DNA from: Steinernema hermaphroditum
Taxonomy: Eukaryota; Nematoda; Chromadorea; Rhabditida; Steinernematidae
Length of the DNA stretch: 64,000 bases
Direction of reading: 5' to 3'
NCBI GenBank assembly: GCA_030435675.1
Contig: CM059624.1
Span: 13,168,769 to 13,232,768 of the forward strand
Part shown: positions 24,844 through 35,869 of the stretch, piece after piece
Layout: each line of letters starts with the position of its first letter
How positions within the stretch are numbered: position 1 is the stretch's first letter
Made by a program: the position numbers and the translations under genes
The notes under the pieces: model-generated
Told to the model about the DNA's origin: nothing
What the model saw: the letters and a program-made list of their open reading frames with translations, nothing else
The model's database searches: none

Positions 24844-25872
24844 TAAATCAAAAATTCATTTAAAAACTCTTCGAAAGTTAAGGACAAATCACTAACCGAC
24901 TATCGTGCAATCATCGCGTAGTCAAACCGGAGAGAGTCTTCTTTGCTATTTGACAGCACGGCCGAAGGCAGCGAGTACAAAAATCCTCAACTTTACAATA
25001 TTGCTTACAGTGGCTTGAACAGTGTTTGCATGGTCACCAGGTGTGCGCACCGGCAAACAAGATTATTTGTGTGCCAAGTTTAAGCTCGATCAGAAATGCT
25101 ACAAAGTTTCTTTCCCTTCTACTCTGATTTTAGTTCGTTATTCAAAATCTTCCCTGTTTGTTTCAAATTTTAAAACTATCAACATGATTAAAGTAACGTC
25201 ATGGTTTAAGACATTTCAAGGCCAATCAAAAGTGAATTGCTAACAACTATTCGATGAGGATTCTGTGTAATATTCGGTATAAACGTTCATATATGCTTTA
25301 AATTTGTGAAACGACAACCATTAGGTGTGGACAGTCATCGAGAAGCGACAGTCTCTTAGTATCGGCGTAAGAGTGCGGACAATGGAGAGAACGGACCACC
25401 CACGTGGCACCAGCTCCATGCAATTTGTCAAACGTCACATTAAGTTAAGCTCAAACCAAGTCAAGCATTTAAACAACAAAAAACAATTACATTAATCAGT
25501 GCAGCTTCCAGGCTTCATTTTGGACTGATAGAGGCTATTTGGAATACTGCTGAATACTTTGAGACGATGTTAACCTCTGAACACCCTATCCTACTCATGT
25601 CAGCGCTAAGTATAGCAGCTAGTATAGTTGTCCTCAAAATCACCACAATCTAAACGTAACCGCCACACATAATCCATTTTTGTGATTATGTCCCTTCAAG
25701 CATGATAAAACGCAAAATGCTCACAGAAAGGCAACCGCCAAAAAAGACGAGAAGGCAACAATCAATAAGGACACTTAGTTTCACCAAAGCGGCTTGCAAA
25801 CGCCAAGTGGCACTTGAGTCCGCGTGAGCGGAACATAATTGAATTTTTGGATGTATTAAAGAGTGCACTCAC
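24844..25872. other. AT-rich non-coding
   Basis: No repeat family, RNA gene or exon recognised before the candidate exon at 25873. Confidence 0.4.
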
Positions 25873-25957
25873 CTGGAGGAACAATGGCTGCAGAGTTGCC
25901 GCGTCCGGCACGGCCCCCTCTGTCGGGGACGCCACGTTCCTGGGGACTTAGGCACAT
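25873..25957 (-). CDS. Candidate first coding exon (28 codons, phase 1)
   Basis: Minus-strand ATG at 25957 opens MCLSPQERGVPDRGG and RAGRGNSAAIVPP, ending at a strong donor (CCAG then GTGAGTGCAC). It lies in a short GC-rich, repeat-free block. Upstream, an acceptor (taatgttacag) near 26017 could mark a 5' UTR exon or spliced-leader site. Between that acceptor and the ATG all frames carry stops, so the ATG is a reasonable start. Its end phase matches the exon at 7894; the join would give a 140-aa single-pass membrane protein with an 18 kb intron. The join is inference. Confidence 0.42.
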
Positions 25958-26879
25958 AGCCGATGCGTTCGAGAGTCAAATAGGGCCGTTAGGGCGATGG
26001 ACTGATGTCATCGGAATCTGTAACATTAGTATTCAAATGGCCAAGCATTTAGAGGGGCAGTAATCTTTTCGGAACGGGCAACAAAAGTTCACGGAAGTTT
26101 TGTTTCTTATCCATGGACAGCGGAATTCAAGCGAACGACTTCACCGGCGGCAAAAATTAACAAGGAGCCAATACGCAAAGCCCTGTAACAAATCTGTGGG
26201 GCTAATACTGAGGAGATCCATGTTGCTGAGCGAAGTGTGTGATTGTACACAAAAATAAACGTTAAAATAAAAAAGCAATGTGTGTTGCAACCAGATTCTA
26301 GTTTCATGACGTACAAGAAATGGCTAAAAAAGCGTGTTTATGCAAAAATTTAAATGAAAAATCGAATCACATCGGATGTGAAGGTGAACGAAAAAAAGTG
26401 TAAAAGCGAACGTGTGACATACAAAAATTAAATCATGAAATAAAGCAGTACACTACGCCGAAGAAAGAACGTCTTATAAGTCCAAAACGTCCAAAATGAC
26501 ACAGTATCACAAACTGTTTTGTATATTCAGGTTTAATAATACAAGTTTGAGATCTTCCCCTTGTTCTCCCTCCTGCACCAGGCAGGTTGGGATCACAAAC
26601 ATGCCAAACTACATTCCGTACCTCTAAAAAGATTCCTCGCTGTACAAAACATGATGAAATTCACAAAAATGACGATATTCCATGAACACAAGAACATCTT
26701 TCTTCTCTTTGCATAAGCAATGAATGCTCACTCGTAGAAACGAATCTGACAAATAAGGTGTGAGGCAGTCGTCGCGTGCCATGAGGAAGAAATATTTGTT
26801 TTGACTCCGAAAGATGCCTCCAGACTACTGCCACGTGCTCAGAAATGTTTTGAGCGCTCTGTGCTCACCTTGACAATAT

Positions 26880-28620
26880 TGATTGGATAACATGACATAA
26901 AATAGCAAAGCAACAGGCAAAAATTAGAATCCAGTGGCCCATAGGGTTCCATATGTTGTTTCTATAGTGGTAAGGACTAAATCTGAAGTGGCGAAGAAGT
27001 GCAAACGCTGAAAAGGGAACGAAGACAGGAGCAATTAATAGCGGAGCCGATCAAAGTCAGCGCTGAAACAACGCGCATGAATTGACGATCATTGGAGCAC
27101 CGATGTGAACTTCAAAAATGTTGCATGTTGTTGTTCAATAGAACAATGAAACAAAGGCGTGCTCTCTGTGCTACAAGTCGAAGAGCCGTCTATCTACAAC
27201 TACTAAGACATACATAGAAGATAAAAACAAGATTCACAGTGACATTTGCTGCTACCCGGCCTGTCGGGATGATCTAGGTGAGACCCGTATTGCCCTCACT
27301 ACCGATTGACTTTTGTATAGACAAATCATGAAGACAGGTTCGCTGTGCTCCAGCGTCTTTGGGATAAGCTCGTCGCCTCTCTAATGCCCTCGCCCACTGA
27401 TGTGATCGCCGCGTTCTGCTCTGATGTCGTGCTCCATGCCGAAGTCAGAAGAAGACCGGCGACTACGGAGTGACAATGTGTCCCTTGTATATGACGTTTT
27501 GCAAGGCGATTTATACGACTTTACACGACTTTATTTCGTGAATCAAAGGCATTTCGCCTTGCACAACACCGAAAATAGACAAACAGAGGTATGTCTGGCA
27601 GACGGCTTCATCCCAAGGCGTAAGCTTCATAAACTCATAAACTCCATACATCCAATTCTTAACACGACCTGCTAGTGTTTGCTCTATTTGAATCATTTAG
27701 TAAGCAAAAAACACGGGCGTACACAAAAATTTTCGATCTTTGGGCAAGGCGCCAATTTATTGGATAATATTTCTTGCTCACCGTATCCACAGTAAAGCAG
27801 AGGCAAGTGAAAAAATAACTACACGAACCAAGTTGCTGTGTAAAGTGCAGGATACAGTATACTGCAAGCGGAACGCTCAAAAAACGCGCATTAATGGATG
27901 ATCATTGGTGGATCAAGGTGAACTCCAAAAATGTTGTATAATTGCCTGGTCAATACAGCGTGCCCCCTGTGCTACAAACCGAACTGCAAGAATTTTCGAT
28001 CTTTGCGGAGGGCGTCCATTTAGTGGACCACTGTATGAACATGTATAAGGAGGGGAAACAGAAGCCGTAGCAAAAATGAGAGTCCACATGGCTCCATAAG
28101 TTATTTGCAAAAGCTGAAGGAAGTGAGAAGAAGTTGAAACGCTGTAAAAACATGGAAGTATAACAGCATTGCCGAGGGCACTTAGCGCTCAAACAATGAC
28201 TGCATTATCATTTCTAAACCGCGGTAGGTTTCATAAATGTTCCATAACTGCTAATTCAATAGAGCAGTGAAGTACGAAAGTTGCTCTATGAAGAGGCAAC
28301 AAGGGGTGATATTTGGTCTATTCGAATCAAAAACACTAATAAAAAGGAGAGTTTTTATCTCTTTTCGATCTTTAAGTAGCACGTCAATTTAGCGGATAAT
28401 GTTCCTTGGCTACCGTAGTCAACGTAAAACAGGGTCGACACCAAAAATAAACACACGAACCAAGTTGCTCTATGAAGAGGCGATAATAAAAGAACTTCGC
28501 AGCATAATTTTTCCAGAACACACTAATATAAACGAGAATATTTACGATCTTTGCACGAACTAAGTTGCTCTATGAAGAGGCGATAATAAAAGGACTTCGA
28601 GGCGTAACAATGCTACATCT
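26880..28620 (+). repeat. Cluster of diverged direct repeats
   Basis: Several units share TTTTCGATCTTT, the phrase GCGTCAATTTAGYGGATAAT and GCAAAAAT then AGARTCCA. They also share CCAAAAATGTTGYAT and GAACYAAGTTGCTCTATGAAG, the last with GAGGCGATAATAAAAG at 28470 and 28570. Unit lengths are uneven. Confidence 0.6.
27400..27660. repeat. Two abutting SINE fragments in opposite directions
   Basis: 27400-27500 is a sense fragment (CTCTGATGTCGTGCTCCATG, AGAAGACCGGCGACTACGG). 27505-27640 is an antisense 3' end with tail units (TTATACGACTTTACACGACT) and stem-loop AAAGGCATTTCGCCTTG. Confidence 0.55.
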
Positions 28621-28849
28621 GACCACATTTCCATCATGTTTGCTCAGTAGGTCAAACGGTCATAATAGCATCAAAGCGTTGCAGAAAAGCCACAAGTTAT
28701 GCACCGCGCAGTTCTCCTTGCCATGCCGAAGCAATAGAGACCCGGGCCAGATTTTGCATCTACACTCCAAAATGCAATCCACTACAAGTGCGTGGTTTGC
28801 AATCAACGACTCAATTTCCGTCCAACATTCAACTTCTAATTCACATGTC

Positions 28850-29210
28850 CGTACTCGTCACCACCACCACCACAACCCCCAAGGGAGCCTCCGGGCCGAC
28901 TAGGTAATTAAGTGACGCGATCTCTAATCTGCGCCGGAAACAGTCGTCGCAGTGCGTGATCGACGACAAAGAACACGGACAGCCGGATACTCGTAATCTT
29001 GCGGTCGCCAAAGTCATCGGCCCAAAATCAGCGGCCGAGAGGGGCGCCTCGCCCTGGAGGATGGGGCTTATAGAACATAATCGAATTGCACAATTGCGGC
29101 TTTAGATGTTTGAGGGCAGAGGGGTAGGACACGAGGCGCCGGCAAGCACTTCGAAATGCGATTTGAGTTTTTTGGAACTCTGCGGAGGGCATTTCCTTAT
29201 TTCCGGCACA
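28850..29210. promoter_or_regulatory. GC-rich repeat-poor island
   Basis: Begins with CACC repeats and GGTAATTAAGTGACGCG. It lacks CAAAAAT and coding structure. Candidate regulatory block. Confidence 0.3.
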
Positions 29211-29509
29211 TGAATTATTGCAGCAACAAATAATTGTGCGGAGGAGAAGATGGCCAATCGATGTTTTTTTCTGTCGCCAATATGTTGTCGTCTGCAGGAA
29301 GGCCAAAATTTGCAAAATGAAAAAGGAAATGTATTTGAATACCATTATTTATGCGTTCCGCGTTCGAGTGAGGAACGGAATTTGGCCACAAATGAACAAC
29401 AGCGGGTACGGAAGATGCAGCACTAGAAGCCACATCGTAAAGCCAAAAAACCGGAAGATACCATGAAGTGGTCCTCTTTGTCCGTTTTGTCTGAAAACGA
29501 TTATGAAAG

Positions 29510-29715
29510 AACCGTTATTGATAGCATTCCGCCATGAAGACCGTCAGCGTCGCCCGACTACCGCACCGCCTACTCAAGCCGAAGATACGCTCCAACTCCG
29601 AAGTCTGCGCCGCCAGCCGTTCCGACGATGCCCGCTGAATCACCAATCATCGCGCTACTTCCGGATTCAGCTTCTCCATCGCTGCGAAGCCCCTCATATA
29701 CCAACAACAGTGAAG
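29510..29715 (+). repeat. SINE-like fragment
   Basis: Sense fragment with GAAGACCGTCAGCGTCGCCC and CAACTCCGAAGTCTGCGCCG, matching 24490-24590. Confidence 0.5.
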
Positions 29716-30199
29716 CGATAGAGCCTAATCAACAGATAAAACTTATCCTTTGCTGATCCACCTTTAATTTCTTAAACCGTTACAAGCTATCCGTTGACAT
29801 AACGGTGCAGGATTAATTAACACACAGTTATATTATATTATAAAAATTATATTAGAAGCTTCGAGCGTGAACCAATTTGCGCGTTCCGTCTTTCACATTG
29901 CTAGCTACTTCAAGTTGTCAAAAATAACTATAGGAAATCGACAAAGTAATTGAACGAATTATACACACTACATGCACAGTTTAGCTGGCATACACTCTAA
30001 GACTACTTCTTGAAAAGTCGGTATGCTTTACGAAATGTACCATGAACGTTACAGACCATAAAAATGCCATTAAAGTCTACTCGCCAGAATAGCATGGAGT
30101 GTATTGCCGCAAAAATTTTAGTCTGAAAATTTACCAGGTTGAGCATTGTCATTGAATTCACTCAATTCACTCATTTCACTTATGCTTTACAAGGGTGTT

Positions 30200-30505
30200 T
30201 TATTAGCATTCCCAGAGATCGGTCGGGTCATCAAATCGACCTCTCTAAGGTTCATTAAGTGAGTTCAGCGAGCAATCGTTTCTGGCCGTCGTTGCTGACC
30301 GCAATGATCGCCCCGTTCCAATCAGTCGTGTCTGGCGTGCAACATAAGCCGAACCACATCTCGCTACGAAGACCGTCTGCACCGCCCGGCCACCCGCACC
30401 TCGTAAGCCGAAGAAAGAAGAGAAGCAGTGGCTGTAGTGATCGGTTCTTCGCTATGCATTATGAGATATCTTGCATGATGAATGCCATTGAGTAAAGAGT
30501 GAACA
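30200..30505 (+). repeat. SINE-like copy, internally deleted
   Basis: Has both ends: 5' AGAGATCGGTCGGGTCATC and 3' stem-loop zone GCATGATGAATGCCATTGAG. About 200 bases of the middle are missing compared with the 24 kb copy. Confidence 0.6.
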
Positions 30506-30524
30506 AAATGGAAACGGCAAATGA

Positions 30525-31242
30525 ACTTGTGAACTTGCGATCAATGATCAAAAATTGATCAATTATCGAGAACAGTTGATTTCCATATACAGGGTTCGTC
30601 CCACGTTTCACAACACTTATACCATAATAAAATACATAGAACATGACAGATTCGCTTCAAATGACCACATTCCGCCACAATATAAACTTAGAAAGCTAAG
30701 AAAAGATAGATGTTACGCACAGCTCAGGTTAATAAACTTTTCAAAACAGCAATATCTTGTTGAGCATAGAGCTGGGCTGCTGAAAAAAATGCAAACACAA
30801 ATGCATTTTTGTGATTATGTTCATGGCGATTTGAAGACAGAAATCACAACAAACTTGGAGTATCGACAACAATACACGTATTACAAGGGACCATTACGAA
30901 GACACCGATTGGGCCGACGCCAGAACATTACCACAGCTCAGTACAAAACGATGGCTGTTCCAGCAGAGTACAGAGTTCACATCGAGCAGTATCATCAAGC
31001 ACAAGACATCGCTCCAAAAATGAGCCTGATAAGCAAAATTTATTTAGCATCTCAGTTTGAGAGCAGAAATGCGACAGTTGCAGAGAAACTTCGGACGATG
31101 AACGCTGAGCATGACCATGGAGATGACGGAGAAACTGAAAACACACAGATTTGTTCAACAGAAGCAAGGCCAACAACTCATTGATGCTGAGAAGGAGATG
31201 GAAGCTCATGTCGGTTGCTTCATGAAATCGCATAAACGATAA
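30525..31242 (+). pseudogene. Frameshifted coding-like ORF, family unknown
   Basis: About 190 codons are open from after the TGA at 30522. They read SKQQYLVEHRAGLLKKMQTQ, LKTEITTNLEYRQQY and then VAEKLRTMNAE near 31107. There the natural continuation moves to the +1 frame (MEMTEKLKTHRFVQQKQGQQ, then a Lys-rich end ...FMKSHKR) and stops at TAA 31240. Codon use looks genuinely coding and the two halves fit as one charged, helical protein of about 235 residues. No introns are seen, the start is unclear (no ATG near the beginning), and two CAAAAAT heptamers lie inside. A processed pseudogene, a dying gene or a one-base assembly error are all possible. Confidence 0.4.
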
Positions 31243-32159
31243 ATAGGTGCAATGAGCTTATGGGCTAATCACGTGGTCTTTCCCGTTATGTTGAAAACTG
31301 CAACTTTCAAAAATCTCTTTGTGATCTGACTCTTTGTGATAATGCAAGAGTACCCGTCCGCACAGAAGCAAAAATCGATTCTTAGAAAACGGCACTTCCT
31401 TTTCTTTTTCGCTGTGTTGATAACAGTGGTCGGCTCCAAGAACTTTCAAAAATTCTCAAGGTCTCGCAGTGACACTGTACTGGTAGTTGGATTGATCTAG
31501 AACTTTGATTTCTAAAACGATGTGACAGCCCATATGACCTATGTATATCTGAAACATTGCTGAAAACATCAAAGATAATAGAAAGAGACTGTGACTGTCA
31601 TCTTTTCCTCAACATCGTGCAGAAGTTTAGGCAAAAATTGATTCGGTCGCAAAGTCCGAATGAAAAACATTTGTTTTTGTCACATGGAAATATTCTAATA
31701 AGCTGAGATAGTTTTATAGCATGTCCAGAACAGCAACAAAGCATTAGGTGGCTTTCGTAGCTGTCGATTCTTGCCAATGAACACGAATACGAAGATACAT
31801 TTCTAGATGCACATACAAGATAAGTATGAATATGGGAAGTAAGTATCCAATGATTACTTTAACGCGACCGTCCTGAAAGACCGCTAACAAGAAAAGGCAA
31901 TTTAAGTTTGACTATTGACAAGGCGGTGAAAATTTAAATTGAAAAACACGTGACTGGTAAGCATACAAGCCCATCAAAAATGTGTTTATGTGATTATGTG
32001 TTCAAAAATGCTAAACCAATAACGGACGCATCACAATGCCATCATTTGAAAATGCAGACTAATCGTTTGGAACGTTTATTACGAGTTTTAGTTTTTTATG
32101 CTCTTGATTCGAGGGCTTAACCCGGTCATGCTCATTCAGGCTATTCTAAGGAAAGAAAG
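31243..32159. other. AT-rich non-coding
   Basis: No repeats or genes recognised. CAAAAAT heptamers are present at the usual density. Confidence 0.35.
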
Positions 32160-32295
32160 AGTGGCGGTGGCTGGCTCCTTGGTAAGACGTTGGAACTACG
32201 GCTCCCTGGTGTTCCAGGCCTTCTGGGAGCTGGGGGCGATCATTGCGCCACCAACGACGGCCGAGAACGACCGCTCACTCAACTCCTTTTCTTAA
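32160..32295 (-). repeat. SINE-like fragment upstream of amnionless
   Basis: Core GGAACTACGGCTCCCTGGTG to GAACGACCGCTCACTCAACT, very close to the 19.4 kb copy, so probably young. Confidence 0.6.
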
Positions 32296-32299
32296 AGGC

Positions 32300-32515
32300 A
32301 TTACACACAGCTAACTTCACGATGCGCAGTGCACTGAACCGAAGTGTCCTTTAGATTTCCATCTTCTCAATTTCCGAAACCATTTCCCGTTCTTCCAAAT
32401 CGACAATGACACATTCGTTTATTGTTTATGTTAAGTATCGCGTTACCCTCGCGCACAGTGGCAACACCGCGAGCTATTTCACTAACCGTACCTTCACCTG
32501 CGCTATCGATTAACG
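32300..32515 (+). promoter_or_regulatory. Upstream region of the amnionless gene
   Basis: A repeat-poor stretch of moderate GC between a SINE fragment (ends near 32295) and the amnionless ATG. It lacks CAAAAAT. No TATA box or clear acceptor was seen. Promoter or 5' UTR role is inferred from position only. Confidence 0.35.
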
Positions 32516-33802
32516 ATGGTGGCCTCATCGATCTTTCTGATAACCTTTGTCTTCATATTCCAAAATGCCCTCTGTGAAGTGTTCGTCTTCCGATCGGCGT
32601 ACAATATGGAGAACGCGAAGAACTGGCAGGACATCCCATGCCAGAACGACCATGCCGTATTCGAACCTGAGAAGATTGTCGTCACCATGCTGAGCCAAGG
32701 CATCGATGTGAACATGATCAGTTTGCCCAACGACGGCGTTATCTTCTTTGACAAACGGACGACACTTGGAAAGAAGGGCGACTTTCAATGTCAGAAGCGA
32801 GCGAAGTCTGAAGGTGAGACGAGTGATATATTCAACTCCGCCGCCTGAACAGGGCACAGCTAAATAGTCACTGATTGGCGGACCACTGATAGGGAGACCA
32901 AAAATTGTTTTTACAAAGAGCTACATTTGCAAATTAAAAGACAAACTCCCAAAAGATATGGATTTTAAGGAATACAGCTCAAAATCGACAAAATACAGCT
33001 TTCCAATAGTGTTCCATATGTTAATTTGATATCAATTTAATACTATTGCTCCTTCCGTACAAAAATTAGCTGTAAAGTGCAGAACGAACATGCTAATCAT
33101 TTTACTAGATAACTTTCATGCGTGGATTGTGCGAAAAATTGCTTTGTTTAACTGTAGCAAGAAAGTGGGCTTCAGTGAGGCGCTTCTGCCGCAATGAGAT
33201 TGTCACTTATACTGTGTTTTTTCGACCGTGAAAATGGCCCTCAATCATCTCGTTGTGGGAAGCGAAAATCTGAACCAAAACAGAGTATACGGCGACTCAA
33301 AAAATGCCACTTCTAGAGGAACTCCATGTAACAAAAAAAGTGGTTTTTAAATGAATTACTGTAGCATTTGAAAGACTTGCAATGAAGTCACTTTAGATGT
33401 TCATTGAATGAAAATGAATAGCGCACAGCTGAAGATGCCCGCTCTTTTTTCTACCTGTCTTTAACCACAGTGGCATCGAATATCATCTTCGCGATCAAAA
33501 ATTAAACTCCACCATTATACCACATGCACTGGACACTAATTTGATAGTAAACCATACCAAAAAAAAAAATTTACGTTGCTAAAGACAGTCCGACTTCAGA
33601 TGCCTTCTTCACTGGTGGAGTGACATATCTCAACTACTACGACCATCAGAATTGGGAATCGAAATCGAACAACAGTCGACCGCGTCTTCACGCACAGCGC
33701 GTTCCTGGAAGTCAAGATGTCGCCGTTTTCGACAAGCAGAAACCTGCTCAGATTCAAATCAATCAAAACGTCCGAGTAGGAGAGCTCTTCTTCGGTGGCG
33801 TC
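32516..33802 (+). CDS. Amnionless homologue, first two coding exons
   Basis: Amnionless is a type I membrane protein that partners cubilin-like receptors in endocytosis. Exon 1 is 32516-32813 (ATG after a repeat-poor leader), exon 2 is 33600-33802. The donor GTGAGA and acceptor TTCAG give a phase-1 join (codon GAT), and exon 2 ends in phase 0 before GTAAGT. Residues 1-20 are a signal peptide (MVASSIFLITFVFIF...). The mature start has the family pattern: NMENAKNW, a spaced Cys, AVFEPEKIVV, then ISLPNDGVIFF. Exon 2 repeats the theme (DHQNWES, RVPGSQDVAVFDKQ, VRVGELFFGG), like the second N-terminal repeat of amnionless. About 167 aa are covered; family members are around 450 aa. The cysteine-rich and membrane-spanning exons were not found in the window with confidence. 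Confidence 0.83.
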
Positions 33803-34520
33803 GTAAGTCTTTCTTCTTCAACAGACCTCTTACGTGCGTGTTCTATTGTTGGTGTGGCTCTATTTAACGCGAGAAACGATCAGACCCAATGTCCAAATCA
33901 AACGTGTCATCAGCCATGTTGATGAGTCACAGAGTTTAAAAATGGACGTTTTATATTACTTTGAGCATGCGTTGCGAACATTTTAGAACAAACGTCAAAC
34001 TTTCATCTTGCCTTCGTGTTTACATACTGAGCACAGTTTGAGGTTGTGATGGTGCCAACTAAGAACCAGAAATCCCAGAAATCCCACCAAAAATCTTCAA
34101 AAGAAATCTAAGAAAATACGTTTTTGATTATGTTTTTTTTTGCGAGATTTGCGAGATTATAACAAAAATATTCCGTAAAAAGCAGCGTAAGGATCAGTTA
34201 TACTGCCTGAAAGGACGGAGTACACCAGTAGAAAGCATTGAGATACGTAAATACCAACAACGACTCAACAAAAGATCGATTTTACTCGATTTTACAAATC
34301 TTTAAACTTTACGAATCGACAGTATGTGTGTAACCCGGCTTAGTTTGACACTCAATTTAATCTTTCGAAGTTGCGTCGGGAATAGTACGAAAGACGTTGA
34401 GCTCCATATGCCAAATGGAAATATGCGAAAGAATGGCAGGACTAATTGCAAAAATAGTAGGCCATTCTCGGAAGCAGAGAGTTTTTCCATCAACTTCCTT
34501 GACTCGATCGAGGGTTTCAG

Positions 34521-34646
34521 ACGACGCGCCTCTTAGGCAAGTTCGTAGAAGACCTCGCTGGACCCAACTGCGCTGCAATGGCTCGTGAATACGGTTCTGC
34601 TGGGGATTCTCTCATCATGTACCGACTTTATAAGATGCTGGATTAG
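34521..34646 (+). CDS. Possible terminal exon, product unknown
   Basis: A clean acceptor (gggtttcag, ending at 34520) is followed by 41 open codons to TAG: TTRLLGKFVEDLAGPNC through EYGSAGDSLIMYRLYKMLD. It reads like coding sequence and starts in phase 0, which would fit the end of amnionless exon 2 (33802). But the residues do not resemble amnionless, and the joined protein would be far too short and lack a membrane segment. It may belong to an unseen gene or be a decayed fragment. Confidence 0.25.
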   Translation, partial: TTRLLGKFVEDLAGPNCAAMAREYGSAGDSLIMYRLYKMLD

Positions 34647-34822
34647 ACGGGATGAGAAACCTAGCGATGTGCTAAATTTTCTATTTACTAAATGTAGTTA
34701 TACGCTGAAAATTCTTTGATGGAGAATAGAAATCGCGTCTTACGTGCAAAAATTCATTTCCTTAATGATAGTGCTGTTAACAGATGTTCCCTTTCCGTCG
34801 TATGAAACATTAGTCATAGGAC

Positions 34823-34828
34823 TTTATT
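34823..34828 (-). terminator. Polyadenylation signal AATAAA for the globin gene
   Basis: AATAAA on the minus strand, 107 bases past the globin stop codon, in the context GGCTAATAAAGTCC. Spacing suits a short nematode 3' UTR. Confidence 0.5.
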
Positions 34829-34935
34829 AGCCAGCAAATATCCGAGATGAACAAAGAACCCGTAATAGAGAACAAGCAACTGTGACATGAACAAATGCGT
34901 AGAGAAGATATGTACAGAAAGAAGAGGTTCGAGAT

Positions 34936-35638
34936 TCAGATCCTCGTGATCGTGTTGTGCTTTAAGGAGACCGCAGCGCCTAACTTGATTTCTTTGATGA
35001 TCATAGAGATGAATGAGTTCCAAGCGTCTTTCAACTGATCTTGTTCCTGCAATGGACGAAGCATGATATCCACTGCTACATACTCTATTCTTACCGATTG
35101 AGTTTCCCTTTCACACTCGGCCACAGCATTCATAAAGCACTTCTTGAACTCGGACCACATCTGATTTGTGAAGCGAATGTTTCTTCTGTTGTGCTCAACG
35201 CCCACATTCTGTAGCTTTCCTATCACCTCCTGGAAGCGGATCAAGTCAATTTAACAAAAATCGCCCCCACTTACAACTTCCATGTGCTCGCCTTTCCTCA
35301 AAGCGTCCAGAAGTTCAGTAATGAAGGACGTTATCCTGGCGGAAACTTCGAAGAACTTCGGGTTTTTGCACATTTCTATGCTCTTCTTCTTGCTGAGAAG
35401 TAAACAAGTATCCGATGTGGTTCCATACTTCCTTCCATTTGAGATGATCGTCGCTGTCACACTATTTGGACACTTGGGCAGCTCGAGAGGCTGGGGAGGT
35501 AGCTTGAAAATGTTGTAGGCATTGATGTCTTTCGTTATCATGCTGTGGAGCAGGCGCTCTCCGAGGCGGTTATCTGTTTTCTCGAGAATCTCTTTCCACG
35601 ACTCTTGGAGGAGCTCGAGACGAGGAGTGTTGTGGAGG
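34936..35638 (-). CDS. Nematode globin, 5' partial (three 3'-terminal exons)
   Basis: Haem-binding globin domain protein of the large nematode globin family. Exons on the minus strand: 35638-35275, 35229-35095, 35046-34936 (TGA). The reading frame runs LELLQESWKEILEKT (A/B helix), INAYNIFKL (C region), then a long C-D insertion. The E helix ARITSFITELLDAL follows, then the F helix LQNVGVEHNRRN with the proximal histidine, and a G-H segment ending DAWNSFISMIIKEIKLG. The E7 histidine is missing: by eye the position is Val or Ser. The 48-base intron 35094-35047 has GTAAGA...TTGCAG ends but is also open in frame, so retention would add 16 residues. The first exon(s) were not found; exon 35638 needs two bases from upstream. 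A possible polyadenylation signal follows at 34823-34828. Which globin paralogue this is cannot be told. Confidence 0.8.
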
Positions 35639-35869
35639 CTGAAAGTAGACGTTTGTCGTTGAATTCAAGAAAAAGATTGAAGATGATTTGTATTCTCCCG
35701 TACCCATTCTCCCGTGCAAAAATTCCGGTGTGAAGAGACAGCACCCAAAATTTAAGAATATGCGTGCAAAAATTCACTGTCTACGACATTAAAAGGTGTA
35801 GGCTTCCTCTATCTTGACTGGCCACGTTTGTCGCGAGATGGAGGTTCGCTTGCCGAAATTTGTGAGAAG

